DNA of 64,000 nucleotides from Polymorphobacter multimanifer (GCF_014205635.1 NZ_JACIIV010000006.1:1-64000), one strand, 5' to 3'; shown: positions 34,775 through 43,946, numbered from the stretch's first letter. A program made the numbers and translations. Notes: generated by a model from the sequence alone, not told the origin.

Positions 34775-36190
34775 GTGCGCACGCTGGGGGCTTTGCTGCT
34801 GCTGCTGGGTGCGAGCCCGGCGGTGGCGGAGACGGCGTGTGCGGGCCTGACGGGGGTGGCGCTCGACAAGGCGCGGGTGACCGGGGCGGAGGTGATCACC
34901 AGCCTCGATCTGGGATCGCGGGTGGTGCCGCTGGCGGCGCCTGCGTGCCGGGTGCTGATCACCGCCACGCCCACGGCGGATTCGGACATTCGGATTGCGC
35001 TTGTGGTGCCGCAGGGGGCGGCGTGGAACGGCAAGTTCGCGCAGGTGGGCAATGGCGGCTTTGCGGGGAAGATACTGTGGGGATCGGTGTATCAGCAGCT
35101 CGCCAAGGGCTATGCGGTGGCGGCGACCGACAATGGCCATCAGGATGACGATGGCGCCTCGGCGAAATGGGCGCTGGGGCATCCGGAAAAGGTGGTGGAT
35201 TTCGGCTGGCGGGCGGTGAAGCTGACGACCGACCATGCGCAGGCGGTTCTGGCGGCGCATCGGGGGGCGCCGGCGAAGCGCTATTTCATCGGCTGCTCGG
35301 ACGGCGGGCGCGAGGCGCTGATGACGGCGCAGCGGTTTCCGCAGGATTTCGATGGCATTGTGGCGGGCGCCCCGGCCTGGCCCTGGACGCGGATGGTGGG
35401 CACCGGGGCGCTGGTGGTGAAGCAATCGCTGCTGCCCGGCCGGGTGCTGCCGCCGGCGAAGCTGCCCGCACTTCAGGCGGCGGCGCTGAAGGCGTGCGGC
35501 GAGGGGCAGAGCTATGTTCCGAACCCGCGGGCGTGCCGGTTCGATCCCGGCGTGCTGGCGTGTGCGGGGGCGGAGAGCGATGCGTGCCTGACGCCGGGGC
35601 AGGTGACGACGGCGCGGATGATTTATGCCGGCATCACCGATCCGGTGACGGGGAAGCCCTCGCCGGGGCTGATGCCGGGGGCGGAAGCACTGCCGGGGAG
35701 CTGGGCCTATTGGGGGCGGGCGATCGAGCCGGGGGACCGGGCGGATGCGACGTCGGCGGGGTTTCCGTGGAACTACATGGCGTATCTGGTGCGCGAGGAC
35801 CCGACGCTCGACCTGGCGAGCGTGACCGAGGCGGATGTGCGGGCGGGATTCAAGCGGTGGCGGGGGACGCTCGATGCCGAAAGTGCTGACCTTTCGGCGT
35901 TCAAGGCGCGCGGCGGCAAGCTGATCGGCTTTCATGGCTGGAACGACCCGGCGATCCCGCCGCTGCTCACCCGGCAGTATTTCGACATGGTGGCGGCGTC
36001 GATGGGGGATTACAGCGACTTCGCGCGGCTGTTCATGGTGCCGGGGATGCTCCACTGCACCGGCGGCGATGCACCGGTGGGGGTGGACTGGACCGCGTTG
36101 CTCGAAGCCTGGGTCGAGCGCGGCGACGCGCCGGCGGCGGTGACGGCGCGGGGTGGCGATGGGCGGAGCCAGGTGGTGCGGGCGGAGTAG
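34775..36190 (+). CDS. Tannase/feruloyl esterase family protein
   Basis: This 471-residue secreted ester hydrolase has an N-terminal signal (TLGALLLLLGASPAVAE). The nucleophile motif is GCSDGGREALMTAQRFP, where Cys-Ser is the typical pairing of this family. The catalytic acid and histidine lie in FHGWNDPAIPP and GMLHCTGG; the cysteine near the histidine would form the family disulfide with the one next to the serine. Substrates in the family are aromatic esters. GTG 34775 follows the dehydrogenase stop with AGGGG overlapping it, so the three genes form an operon that may release and oxidise an acid. Confidence 0.88.
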   Translation: MRTLGALLLLLGASPAVAETACAGLTGVALDKARVTGAEVITSLDLGSRVVPLAAPACRVLITATPTADSDIRIALVVPQGAAWNGKFAQVGNGGFAGKILWGSVYQQLAKGYAVAATDNGHQDDDGASAKWALGHPEKVVDFGWRAVKLTTDHAQAVLAAHRGAPAKRYFIGCSDGGREALMTAQRFPQDFDGIVAGAPAWPWTRMVGTGALVVKQSLLPGRVLPPAKLPALQAAALKACGEGQSYVPNPRACRFDPGVLACAGAESDACLTPGQVTTARMIYAGITDPVTGKPSPGLMPGAEALPGSWAYWGRAIEPGDRADATSAGFPWNYMAYLVREDPTLDLASVTEADVRAGFKRWRGTLDAESADLSAFKARGGKLIGFHGWNDPAIPPLLTRQYFDMVAASMGDYSDFARLFMVPGMLHCTGGDAPVGVDWTALLEAWVERGDAPAAVTARGGDGRSQVVRAE

Positions 36191-36274
36191 GCGGGGTTGT
36201 GGTCGGTATGGCTCCGGTTGCTGCCGTCCGCGCCTTTGCCAGGCTGTGATGGAGAACCGGACAGGGATGACGCG

Positions 36275-36730
36275 ATGAAGGGCGATCTGACGGGTGGCTG
36301 TTTATGCGGTGCGGTGCGCTACATCCTGCGCGAGGGCTTGCGCTTTCGGCCTTACGCCTGCCACTGCACCGATTGTCAGACGCGGACGGGCAGCGCCTTT
36401 AGCGAACACATGCTGATTGCGAAGCAGGACCTCGCGATCGAAGGTGATCTGGACAGTGGCGCCTGTGACCAGCCCAGCGGCGCTGTCTCGACCATATGGG
36501 GATGCGCCGGGTGCAAGGTCCGTATCTTCGCCGAGAGCGACCGGCGCCCCGGCTTTGCATCGCTCCGATGCGGCACGCTGCATCGGAGTGCGGAAATTGT
36601 TCCCGCTGCGCATTTGTGGGTCGGCAGCAAGCAGCCCTGGGTGACGCTTCCCGACGGCGTTCCCGCACTCGCCGAGCAACCGCGGACTCAAGCCGAATGG
36701 CTGGCGCTTGTCGGGCCGGCGGCGACCTGA
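36275..36730 (+). CDS. GFA-family (glutathione-dependent formaldehyde-activating-like) zinc protein
   Basis: This 151-residue protein has the zinc-binding cysteines of the GFA/CENP-V fold: GGCLCGAVRY, CHCTDCQTRTGSAF and WGCAGCKVR. It is cytoplasmic. The family includes glutathione-binding proteins, but most members have no proven activity. ATG 36275 has AGGG upstream. A second, unrelated-position GFA gene is at 43947-44369. Confidence 0.87.
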   Translation: MKGDLTGGCLCGAVRYILREGLRFRPYACHCTDCQTRTGSAFSEHMLIAKQDLAIEGDLDSGACDQPSGAVSTIWGCAGCKVRIFAESDRRPGFASLRCGTLHRSAEIVPAAHLWVGSKQPWVTLPDGVPALAEQPRTQAEWLALVGPAAT

Positions 36731-36856
36731 CGTGCGCGGTCGGCGTTCTGGGGTTGCAAGAAGCGCTGCCCACCGTCTTGCCCGAGGGCGACGATCAGAC
36801 GCCGAGCGATTCCAGCTAGGCGGACGGCGGCTGGTGGTGCGGCATGGGAAAAGCGG

Positions 36857-36882
36857 GACCCCGGATCAAGTCCGGGGTGACG
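36857..36882. repeat. Palindromic intergenic repeat (CCCCGGATCAAGTCCGGGG type)
   Basis: CCCCGGA-TCAAG-TCCGGGG is a perfect 7-bp stem with a 5-base loop. Elements of this type are abundant in alphaproteobacterial genomes. A tandem GTGACGAGGGG unit follows, present about three times. Confidence 0.8.
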
Positions 36883-36912
36883 AGGGGGGTGACGAGGGGG
36901 AGTGACGAGGGG

Positions 36913-37233
36913 GGTGGCGGTGCTGAAACCGTCGCGCGCAACGGTCACGATCCCCGCATCGGCGATGTAGGTCGCCAGGTCGAATGAAAAGGCAGTGACT
37001 GGGCGGGTGAAGTAGAAGGTTGCCGTGCCATTGGGCCCGTAGAACAGCGAGTCCCCCGATCCCCAGTCGTACCAGCTCTCGGAGCGGGGAATGTGGGGAT
37101 CGACGGTGAATGTGTAGCCGCCGGCGCCGAAGATAACGAAGCCGCTGCCGGTATAGCCATACGGGTACCAGCTGTTGCCGCCAGTCGGCGCGGTTTCGAA
37201 CGTTTCCGTGGCTTGCGGGTTGATCTTCGCTGC
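36913..37233 (-). pseudogene. Fragment of a secreted protein gene
   Basis: About 107 residues on the reverse strand look like real protein: SWYPYGYTGSGFVIFGAGGY, SESWYDWGSG and TATFYFTRPVTAFSFDLATY. This is the style of exosortase-sorted or surface proteins. The N-terminal side has no signal peptide, and the C-terminal side runs into the palindromic repeat, so the gene appears broken at both ends. Confidence 0.45.
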
Positions 37234-37461
37234 GGCGATGTCGGCAGCGTGTTCGATGTGCCGTGGAACAGGGGGGTGCGCGTCTCGTACAGCCTGGCCG
37301 GCGGCGCGCCGATTTTTTCGAGTGTTGGTTCCGGTCAGGTAACAGATCCTCAACTACGTTAGTTTTGGTTGTTTCTCTTGCGACTTGCTTGCGTGTAGTG
37401 CTTGCTGAAAGGCGCAATATCATTGCACACAATCAAGCGATATTTGCCGGGATGAAAAGCA

Positions 37462-38454
37462 ATGCAATGGATTAACGGACTTGTTGGCCTTGTGTTGGTT
37501 TTTGCGCCGGTGGCGCCGTCGCTGGCTGCCAGCAATATTTTATTCATCGGTAACAGCTTCACCTATGGTGGGCGCGAGGGGGCGCCCGAACCTTCGGCGC
37601 GCGGGTACAAGCCGTTTACGGTGCTGGACCTGAATGGCACCTCGATCGGCGGGGTGCCGGCGCTGTTCAAGGACTTTACCGTGCAGCTGGGGCTCGATTA
37701 TTCGGTGAGCCTGGCGGCGGTGGGCGGGACGAGCCTCGAATATCATTACGACAACCGGCTCGCTGTGATCGACAAGGCGTGGGACAAGGTGGTTCTGCAG
37801 GGGCATTCGGTGCTGGACCCGCTGAACCCCGGCAATCCGGCGAGCCTGATCACCTACACCGGGCTGCTGGCGGATGTTTTCGAGGCGCGCAACGATGATG
37901 TGGAGATCTATCTCACCGCGACATGGTCCCGCGCCGACCTGACCTATCGCCGGGAGAGCCCGTGGCTCGGGCGGCCGATCGATGCGATGGCCAATGATAT
38001 TGCAGCGGGATATGCGCTCGCCGCGGCGGCATCGCCGCATATCACCGGGGTGATCGCGGTGGGTGCAGCGTGGAACGATGCGATGCTGACCGGGCTGGCG
38101 GACAGCAATCCCTATGACGGCATTGGCGCCGGGCAGATCAATCTCTGGTCGTCCGACCGCTATCACGGCAGTCTGTACGGCTATTATCTATCGGCGCTGA
38201 TGCAGCTGGGTGCGGTGACCGGCGCCGACCCGCGGCGGCTTGGGGCCGCCGAGAATGTGGCGGCGCATTTCGGCTTTTCGGCCGATCATACGGTGCAGTT
38301 GCAGGATATCGCCTATGACCGGCTGCTGGCGAGCGGCGCATTTTCCGCGGTGCCCGAGGCTGCGACCTGGGCGATGCTGGTGTGCGGCTTCGGGCTGGTC
38401 GGCGGGGCGCTGCGGCACCGGCGTGCCGGGATGGCGACGACGGCGACGCGCTGA
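37462..38454 (+). CDS. SGNH-hydrolase-like exoprotein with PEPxxWA-type sorting signal
   Basis: This 330-residue protein has a signal peptide (GLVGLVLVFAPVAPSLAA). The first SGNH block is LFIGNSFTYGG, as in GDSL/SGNH hydrolases. The C-terminus has the exosortase signal VPEAATWAMLVCGFGLVGGALRHRR: motif, hydrophobic helix and basic end, here with PEA instead of PEP. It would be exported and anchored or processed at the envelope. The SGNH role rests mainly on the first motif, so the activity is tentative. Confidence 0.82.
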   Translation: MQWINGLVGLVLVFAPVAPSLAASNILFIGNSFTYGGREGAPEPSARGYKPFTVLDLNGTSIGGVPALFKDFTVQLGLDYSVSLAAVGGTSLEYHYDNRLAVIDKAWDKVVLQGHSVLDPLNPGNPASLITYTGLLADVFEARNDDVEIYLTATWSRADLTYRRESPWLGRPIDAMANDIAAGYALAAAASPHITGVIAVGAAWNDAMLTGLADSNPYDGIGAGQINLWSSDRYHGSLYGYYLSALMQLGAVTGADPRRLGAAENVAAHFGFSADHTVQLQDIAYDRLLASGAFSAVPEAATWAMLVCGFGLVGGALRHRRAGMATTATR

Positions 38455-38470
38455 AGCGACCCTCTCCGAC

Positions 38471-38485
38471 CCCTTCCTGGAAGGG
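38471..38485. terminator. Hairpin in the convergent gap
   Basis: CCCTTCC-T-GGAAGGG is a perfect inverted repeat between the stops of two convergent genes. A short T-rich stretch follows on the plus strand, so a bidirectional terminator is plausible. Confidence 0.45.
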
Positions 38486-38503
38486 AGGGGAGGCTTTTCG
38501 TCT

Positions 38504-39265
38504 TCAGGGGCAGGTGGCGAGGGCAGCGGCGGCGAGTTCGGCTTTTGCTGCGGCGAGGTCGGCCTTGAAAGCGTCGGTCTCGGCCTGTTTCTGGTAGAGG
38601 GCGGTTGCCAGGATGCGGCCGTGGGTGACGTCCGACAGCCAGTGGACGCGGCAGGCGAGGCGCAGGTCTCCGGTGGCCTGGCCGAAGCTGCGGATGGCGT
38701 CGGCGCGCTCGGGCAGGGCGTCCGACAGGATGAGCGCCCAGAGCCAGCCGATCCCGGCGTGGCCGCTGGGATAGGCTTTGCCAAGGGCTTCGCCGATGCC
38801 GTCTGCCGCATCGGGGTCGCAGGCCTGGCCTTTGTCGGTGGTGAAGGGGCGATTGCGGCCGAATTTCTCCTTGGCGGCGGCCATGGGGGGGACGAAATCG
38901 GCGGCGGCGCGGGTGAGCAGGGCTTGCGTCGCGCGGCCGGGCTGCTTGCCAATCGCGCAACCGAGCGCCTGCTGGAAGCTGGCGCTGCGGATGCTGAGCT
39001 GCTCGATGGCGGACTTCCAGGCGGGGCTGCCGACGCCGCTGGCGCTGACGGCATAGGTGTAGCGATCGGCCACTTCGGCAGGGGAATTTTTCACCGGGGG
39101 CGGGGGGAGCAGGGGGAGGATGCTCATTGCGGCATCCCTTGTGAGGTAGCCGGAGGTGGTGGCAGCGCTCATTGCGGTGGCGGGAGGTGCAGCGGGGGGA
39201 GCGGCGGGCTGGGCGAGGGCCGGTGCGGCGAGCAGAGTGGCGGCAACAAATGGCTTGAAGTTCAT
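38504..39265 (-). CDS. Secreted PAP2-type acid phosphatase
   Basis: This 253-residue protein has a signal peptide (FVAATLLAAPALAQ) and a Pro/Ala linker. The three phosphatase motifs are present: KEKFGRNRP, YPSGHAGIGW and CRVHWLSDV, corresponding to Kx6RP, PSGH and a (C)RxxxHxxxD variant of SRx5HxxxD. It should be a class A non-specific acid phosphatase in the periplasm. The reading frame is open upstream to 39493, but the signal peptide fixes ATG 39265. Confidence 0.88.
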   Translation of the reverse strand: MNFKPFVAATLLAAPALAQPAAPPAAPPATAMSAATTSGYLTRDAAMSILPLLPPPPVKNSPAEVADRYTYAVSASGVGSPAWKSAIEQLSIRSASFQQALGCAIGKQPGRATQALLTRAAADFVPPMAAAKEKFGRNRPFTTDKGQACDPDAADGIGEALGKAYPSGHAGIGWLWALILSDALPERADAIRSFGQATGDLRLACRVHWLSDVTHGRILATALYQKQAETDAFKADLAAAKAELAAAALATCP

Positions 39266-39486
39266 GACCTTGGCTCCCCGATTTCTGCCATGGTGGCGTG
39301 TGCGGGGCTGTGCCGCAAGGCCGCAGGGGGCAAATGAATTCGCCACCCCCTTGATTGTTTGGTGGATGAGGGTGACATTCGTGTTGCAAGCCGAGCCCCT
39401 GGTGGCCGTTCTCCTGAAGGATGCGCCGCCGTGACGGGTGAGGCACATGATCGGCGGGGATTCCCCCGCCCTATGAGGAGAGCGGG

Positions 39487-41841
39487 ATGCCATCCTTCAC
39501 CCGAGAGCTCGAAAAGACGCTCCACAATGCGCTGGCCGAAGCCGGTCGCCGCACGCATGAATATGCCACGCTCGAGCATCTGCTGCTGGCGCTGACATCG
39601 GACAATCATGCGCTGGCGGTGATGAAGGCGTGCAATGTCGATGTCGAGGAGCTGGGCGGCCAGCTTGTCGGCTATCTGGATACCGAGCTTTCGGCGCTCA
39701 AGGCCGATGCGTCGGTCGATCCTTCCCCCACCGCAGGCTTTCAGCGGGTGGTGCAGCGCGCCATTCTGCATGTGCAGAGTTCGGGTCGGGACGAGGTGAC
39801 GGGCGCCAATGTGCTGGTGGCGCTGTTCTCCGAGCGCGAGAGCCATGCGGTGTTCTTCCTGCAGCAGCAGGACATGAGCCGGCTCGATGCGGTGAGCTTC
39901 ATCAGCCATGGCATTGCCAAATCCGGCCAGTCCGAAAGCCGGAACCCCAAGGGGTCGGCCGACAAGGACGAGCCCGAGGCGGACAAGCCGCGTGCCAAGA
40001 CCGAAAAGGGCGGCAAGGAGGCGGAGTCGGCGCTCAAGCAGTTCACGGTCAATCTCAACGAAAAGGCGAAGATCGGCAAGATCGACCCGTTGATCGGGCG
40101 TCATGCCGAGGTCGACCGGACGATCCAGATCCTGTGCCGCCGCTCGAAGAACAACCCGCTTTATGTGGGCGATCCGGGCGTGGGCAAGACGGCGATTGCC
40201 GAGGGCTTGGCGCGCAAGATCATCGAAGGGTCGGTGCCCGATGTGCTGAAGCCGGCAGTGATCTATTCGCTCGACATGGGCGCGCTGCTCGCCGGCACGC
40301 GCTACCGTGGCGACTTCGAGGAGCGGCTGAAGAATGTCGTGAACGAGCTCGAGAAGCTGCCCCATGCCGTGCTGTTCATCGACGAGATCCATACGGTGAT
40401 CGGCGCCGGGGCGACGTCGGGCGGGGCGATGGATGCGTCCAACCTGCTCAAGCCTGCGCTCAGCTCGGGTGCCATTCGCTGCATCGGGTCGACGACCTAC
40501 AAGGAGTTTCGCAACCATTTCGAGAAGGACCGGGCGCTGCTGCGGCGCTTCCAGAAGATCGATGTGAACGAGCCTTCGGTCGAGGATACGGTGAAGATTC
40601 TCATGGGGCTGCGGCCTTCCTATGAGGAGCATCACAAGCTGAAGTACACCCCCGAGGCCATCAAGGCCGCGGTGGAGCTGAGTGCGCGCTACATCAACGA
40701 CCGCAAGCTGCCCGACAAGGCGATCGATGTGATCGACGAGACGGGGGCGAGCCAGATGCTGCTTGCCGAGCACAAGCGCAAGAAGGTGATCGGCGTGAAG
40801 GAAGTGGAGGCGGTGATTGCCACCATGGCGCGGATTCCGCCGAAATCGGTCTCGACCGACGACACCAAGGCGCTGGCGACGCTGGAGAGCGACTTGAAGC
40901 GCGTGGTCTTTGGCCAGGACAAGGCTATCGAGCGGGTGGCTTCGGCCATCAAGCTGGCGCGTGCCGGCTTGCGTGAGCCGAACAAGCCGATCGGCAGCTA
41001 TCTGTTCTCGGGCCCCACGGGTGTGGGCAAGACCGAGGTTGCGCGGCAGCTGGCCGAGATCATGGGCATTCCGCTCACCCGCTTCGACATGAGCGAGTAT
41101 ATGGAGCGGCACAGCGTCTCGCGGCTGATCGGGGCGCCGCCGGGCTATGTGGGCTTCGACCAGGGCGGGCTGCTGACCGATGCGGTGGACCAGCAGCCGC
41201 ATTCGGTGCTGCTGCTCGACGAGATCGAGAAGGCGCATCCCGACCTTTACAACATCCTTCTGCAGGTGATGGACAATGGCAAGCTGACCGACCACCACGG
41301 CAAGACGGTCGATTTCCGCAACACCATCCTCATCATGACGACCAATGCCGGGGCGGCCGACATGGCGCGTGAAGGCGTGGGCTTCGGATCGGTGCAGCGG
41401 ACGGGCGAGGATGAAGAGGCGATCAAGCGGATGTTCACGCCCGAATTCCGCAACCGCCTCGATGCGACGATCGCGTTCGATTATCTGCCGCCATCGGTGG
41501 TGGCGCGGGTGATCGACAAGTTCATCCTGCAGCTCGAATTGCAGCTGGCCGACCGCGAGGTGCATATCGCGCTGACCGACGAAGCCAAGGCCTGGCTGAC
41601 GCTGCGCGGCTATGACAAGCTCTATGGCGCGCGGCCGATGGGGCGCCTGCTGCAGGACAAGATCAAGCAGCCGCTCGCCGAGGAACTGCTGTTCGGCAAG
41701 CTGGTGAACGGCGGCGAAGTGCGGGTGCATGTGAAGGACGACGACCTCGCCTTCGAGATCGTGCCGGCGCTGAAGAAGCCGCCACGGTTGAAGAAGCCCA
41801 AGGCGGCGAAGGCGCTGCTGCCGCCGCCTGTGGAGGTCTGA
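39487..41841 (+). CDS. clpA: ATP-dependent Clp protease ATP-binding subunit ClpA
   Basis: This is the 784-residue Hsp100 unfoldase that feeds substrates to ClpP. It has the N-terminal Clp domain (FTRELEKTLHNALAEAGRRTHEYATLEHLLLAL) and two AAA+ modules. The first has Walker A GDPGVGKT (residues 228-235), the second GPTGVGKT (509-516). An IGxPPGYVGFDQGG pore/linker region and the usual C-terminal sequence are present, and there is no ClpB-type middle coiled coil. The adaptor gene clpS, which often precedes clpA, is not seen upstream in the window. AGGAG precedes ATG 39487. Confidence 0.96.
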   Translation: MPSFTRELEKTLHNALAEAGRRTHEYATLEHLLLALTSDNHALAVMKACNVDVEELGGQLVGYLDTELSALKADASVDPSPTAGFQRVVQRAILHVQSSGRDEVTGANVLVALFSERESHAVFFLQQQDMSRLDAVSFISHGIAKSGQSESRNPKGSADKDEPEADKPRAKTEKGGKEAESALKQFTVNLNEKAKIGKIDPLIGRHAEVDRTIQILCRRSKNNPLYVGDPGVGKTAIAEGLARKIIEGSVPDVLKPAVIYSLDMGALLAGTRYRGDFEERLKNVVNELEKLPHAVLFIDEIHTVIGAGATSGGAMDASNLLKPALSSGAIRCIGSTTYKEFRNHFEKDRALLRRFQKIDVNEPSVEDTVKILMGLRPSYEEHHKLKYTPEAIKAAVELSARYINDRKLPDKAIDVIDETGASQMLLAEHKRKKVIGVKEVEAVIATMARIPPKSVSTDDTKALATLESDLKRVVFGQDKAIERVASAIKLARAGLREPNKPIGSYLFSGPTGVGKTEVARQLAEIMGIPLTRFDMSEYMERHSVSRLIGAPPGYVGFDQGGLLTDAVDQQPHSVLLLDEIEKAHPDLYNILLQVMDNGKLTDHHGKTVDFRNTILIMTTNAGAADMAREGVGFGSVQRTGEDEEAIKRMFTPEFRNRLDATIAFDYLPPSVVARVIDKFILQLELQLADREVHIALTDEAKAWLTLRGYDKLYGARPMGRLLQDKIKQPLAEELLFGKLVNGGEVRVHVKDDDLAFEIVPALKKPPRLKKPKAAKALLPPPVEV

Positions 41842-41847
41842 GCTAGG

Positions 41848-41884
41848 GGCCTCCGGCGGCCGGGGCCTCAGGCCCCGGACCCCT
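41848..41884 (+). repeat. REP-like palindromic element, copy 6
   Basis: GGCCTCCGGCGGCCGGGGCC is followed by TCAGGCCCCGGACCCCTT. The core CCGGGGCC-TCA-GGCCCCGG is a strong hairpin with a short T pair after it. Confidence 0.8.
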
Positions 41885-42128
41885 TGAATGGGCCGTCGTG
41901 CTTTCCGGAGGTTTCCGGGAGTGCGGCGGTCTGTTTTTTTGTTTTATGATGGCCGCCGCCAGCTTTCATGCGGCATTTGTATCGGACTGCGTCGCAGCGT
42001 TCGATCGCGGTGCGGTTTTGTCCGAGCTGATTGGCAGCTGGTGGCGGGGCGCGGAATGGCAGCTTTCGGGAGAGTGACGCCGGTCCGTTCCTGAATTGCG
42101 CAATTGCTCCGCCGTTGACGGTCATACC

Positions 42129-42156
42129 TTGACGTGTATGTCCATATATGTAGACT
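42129..42156 (+). promoter_or_regulatory. Candidate promoter of the PadR operon
   Basis: TTGACG (42129-42134) and TAGACT (42151-42156) are separated by 16 bases. The spacer contains ATGTCCATATATGT, an ATGT-rich stretch of the sort PadR proteins bind. Transcription would begin near 42163, the ATG itself, so the message may be leaderless. Confidence 0.5.
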
Positions 42157-42162
42157 TATGGG

Positions 42163-42468
42163 ATGCGATCCCGCAAGCCTTCGCCTCAAACAGTTCGCGT
42201 GCTCGCGGCGTTGCTGGCCCGCGCTGCGGACTGGCGTTATGGCTATGAGCTTACCAAGGAAATCGGTTTGCCATCGGGGACGCTTTACCCGGTGCTGATG
42301 CGATTGGCCGACCAAGGGTTGCTGGACGCCGAGTGGCGCGCATCGGACAGGCCTGGTGCACCGCCCAGGCATGCTTATCGCTTGTCCCGGACAGGTGTTG
42401 CCTTCGCGCTGGCCAGCGTCGACGCGGCTGCTGCAACAAACACCCTGCCCGGGGCCACGCTCGCATGA
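42163..42468 (+). CDS. PadR-family transcriptional regulator
   Basis: This 101-residue protein is a winged-helix repressor of the PadR type. The DNA-binding core runs from VRVLAALLARAADWRYGYEL through IGLPSGTLYPVLMRLADQGLLDAEW, the signature of the family, and is followed by RHAYRLSRTG. It lacks the long C-terminal dimer helix, so it is of the short subfamily. Its stop overlaps the next ATG (ATGA). It probably represses its own three-gene operon. Confidence 0.92.
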   Translation: MRSRKPSPQTVRVLAALLARAADWRYGYELTKEIGLPSGTLYPVLMRLADQGLLDAEWRASDRPGAPPRHAYRLSRTGVAFALASVDAAAATNTLPGATLA

Positions 42469-43094
42469 TGCGGCGTCTTGCCTTGATGCTCTGCCAAGCG
42501 TCCGGCCGACTGTTGCCGGCATCACGCAAGCGCTGGGCCGATGCGATGTTCGTCGAACTGGCGCATGCCGGCAATGATCGCTCGGCGCTGGTCTTTGCCG
42601 CCGGCTGCCTGCACGCCGCGCTGCATGAACGCCTGCGCGATCTCGACACGCGCTTCGCAGCCGGACTGTGGTCGATCGGCATCGTCACCGCGCTGTTCGC
42701 CGTCTGGCAAATGCTTTGTGCTGCGCATGGGATCGCCGTGATTTTCGGCGCCACCGACGGGATGCACGTTGCTTTGGTGGGCCGGGGCGCCAGCGCGTCA
42801 TTGATTGCCCGCTATGACGCCGCGCGGCCTGTGGTTGTTGGCTGTTTCGTTCTTCTTGGCTGCGCGCAGCTTGCCGGCGCCTGGTTCCTCAGCCGAAGCC
42901 AGTTGCGCCGGTTCGTGCTTGCGTCCTGCGCTTCGCTGATCATCGCTGCGACCGCCGTTGGCATCCAGTTGTCGATCATCTGGAAGCTTGATGGGGTGCC
43001 TTCGGAATTTTACGCGCTTCTCGTGCAGGCAGTCGCGGTTCCTGCTCTGCTCGGGTGGTTCCAGCGTCAGCAGGATCGGCCGGAGGAAACATGA
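42465..43094 (+). CDS. Membrane protein of a PadR-controlled operon
   Basis: I do not recognise this 209-residue family with certainty. It begins with a soluble helical part (RKRWADAMFVELAHAGNDRS), like proteins that follow PadR genes in other proteobacteria. Four hydrophobic segments follow, for example AGLWSIGIVTALFAVWQ and LVQAVAVPALLGWF. Its start overlaps the PadR stop and its stop overlaps the next start, so the three genes are translated together. A sensing or stress-related role is possible. Confidence 0.78.
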   Translation: MMRRLALMLCQASGRLLPASRKRWADAMFVELAHAGNDRSALVFAAGCLHAALHERLRDLDTRFAAGLWSIGIVTALFAVWQMLCAAHGIAVIFGATDGMHVALVGRGASASLIARYDAARPVVVGCFVLLGCAQLAGAWFLSRSQLRRFVLASCASLIIAATAVGIQLSIIWKLDGVPSEFYALLVQAVAVPALLGWFQRQQDRPEET

Positions 43095-43816
43095 GCAGAG
43101 CATCGACACGGACCATCGCGGCATTGCTGTTCGCTTCAAGCCTTGCAAGCGCCGGAAATGCACGCGCACCGGCACCGAAAGCCGAAGCGATTGTCGCGGC
43201 TGCCAAGCTGGCTACCGGAGGGGCTGCTTGGGACAAGCTGCAAGGCTGCATCGAGGAAGGCACTCACGACGATGGTGCCGTCAGCTACCGAACGCGGTTC
43301 AGCCTTCGGGATTATGGCATGCGGATCGACAGCGAACGCAGCGGCCAGCAACGTTCGATGGGTTTCAATGGCAAGGTTCGCTGGCAATCGACCGCTGACG
43401 GCAAAGTCGACATTGTCTCCGACCCGGCTGCAATCAAGGAAGCCACGCTCACCAACTATCTCAGCATAAACGGCTTCTTCTTCCCTGACCGCTTTCCGGC
43501 CACATTCAAATATCTCCGATCTGCAGAGGAAGGCGGCAAGAGTTTCGACGTCGTTGAAATCTCCCCGAAGGGAGGTCGCGCCTTGGAGGTTTGGTTCAAC
43601 GGTCGAAGCCACCTGATTGGGCGTGTCGTCGATACATACGGTTCGCCGGCGGTGAGGGTCGAAGCCAGCGATTACCGCAAGGTCGATGGGTTGACCGTTG
43701 CCTACAAGCTCGAGGTGTTCACGCCAGATGGCGCGGTCGCCGATCGAGGGGTGTTGACCTCTTTTCATTGCGGCGCGATCGACAGCAGCATCTTCGAGCC
43801 GCCTGCCGCAAAGTGA
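43091..43816 (+). CDS. Periplasmic protein of the PadR operon, LolA/LppX-like fold possible
   Basis: This 241-residue protein has a signal peptide (ALLFASSLASAGNA) and a beta-rich mature part: YRTRFSLRDYGMRID, MGFNGKVRWQSTADG and ASDYRKVDGLTVAYKLEVF. The repeated strand pattern resembles outer-membrane lipoprotein-sorting (LolA-like) proteins. GGAGG precedes ATG 43091, which overlaps the upstream stop by an ATGA. No catalytic residues are evident. Confidence 0.75.
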   Translation: MSRASTRTIAALLFASSLASAGNARAPAPKAEAIVAAAKLATGGAAWDKLQGCIEEGTHDDGAVSYRTRFSLRDYGMRIDSERSGQQRSMGFNGKVRWQSTADGKVDIVSDPAAIKEATLTNYLSINGFFFPDRFPATFKYLRSAEEGGKSFDVVEISPKGGRALEVWFNGRSHLIGRVVDTYGSPAVRVEASDYRKVDGLTVAYKLEVFTPDGAVADRGVLTSFHCGAIDSSIFEPPAAK

Positions 43817-43946
43817 TACGGTGCCACACTCTGCGCCTTGCGCTGGCGAGCCGAGGTTTGGCCATTCGGAGCAATGCTCTCGCAACATGCGAGGCCTCTG
43901 AAGTCTGGATCAGGTACGCGCAGCAACCGTCGTTCGGCTGGAAGCG

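Larger units (their letters stand above)
36731..37461. other. Gene-poor debris region
   Basis: There is no intact gene. The region holds a palindromic element (36857-36882), a short tandem GTGACGAGGGG repeat (36877-36914), a reverse-strand protein fragment (36913-37233) and the promoter area of the SGNH gene. Confidence 0.6.
41842..42162. other. Intergenic region between clpA and the PadR operon
   Basis: There is no gene. REP-like copy 6 lies just after the clpA stop and is likely to terminate its transcript. The right end has a promoter-like pair directly before the PadR start. Confidence 0.6.
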
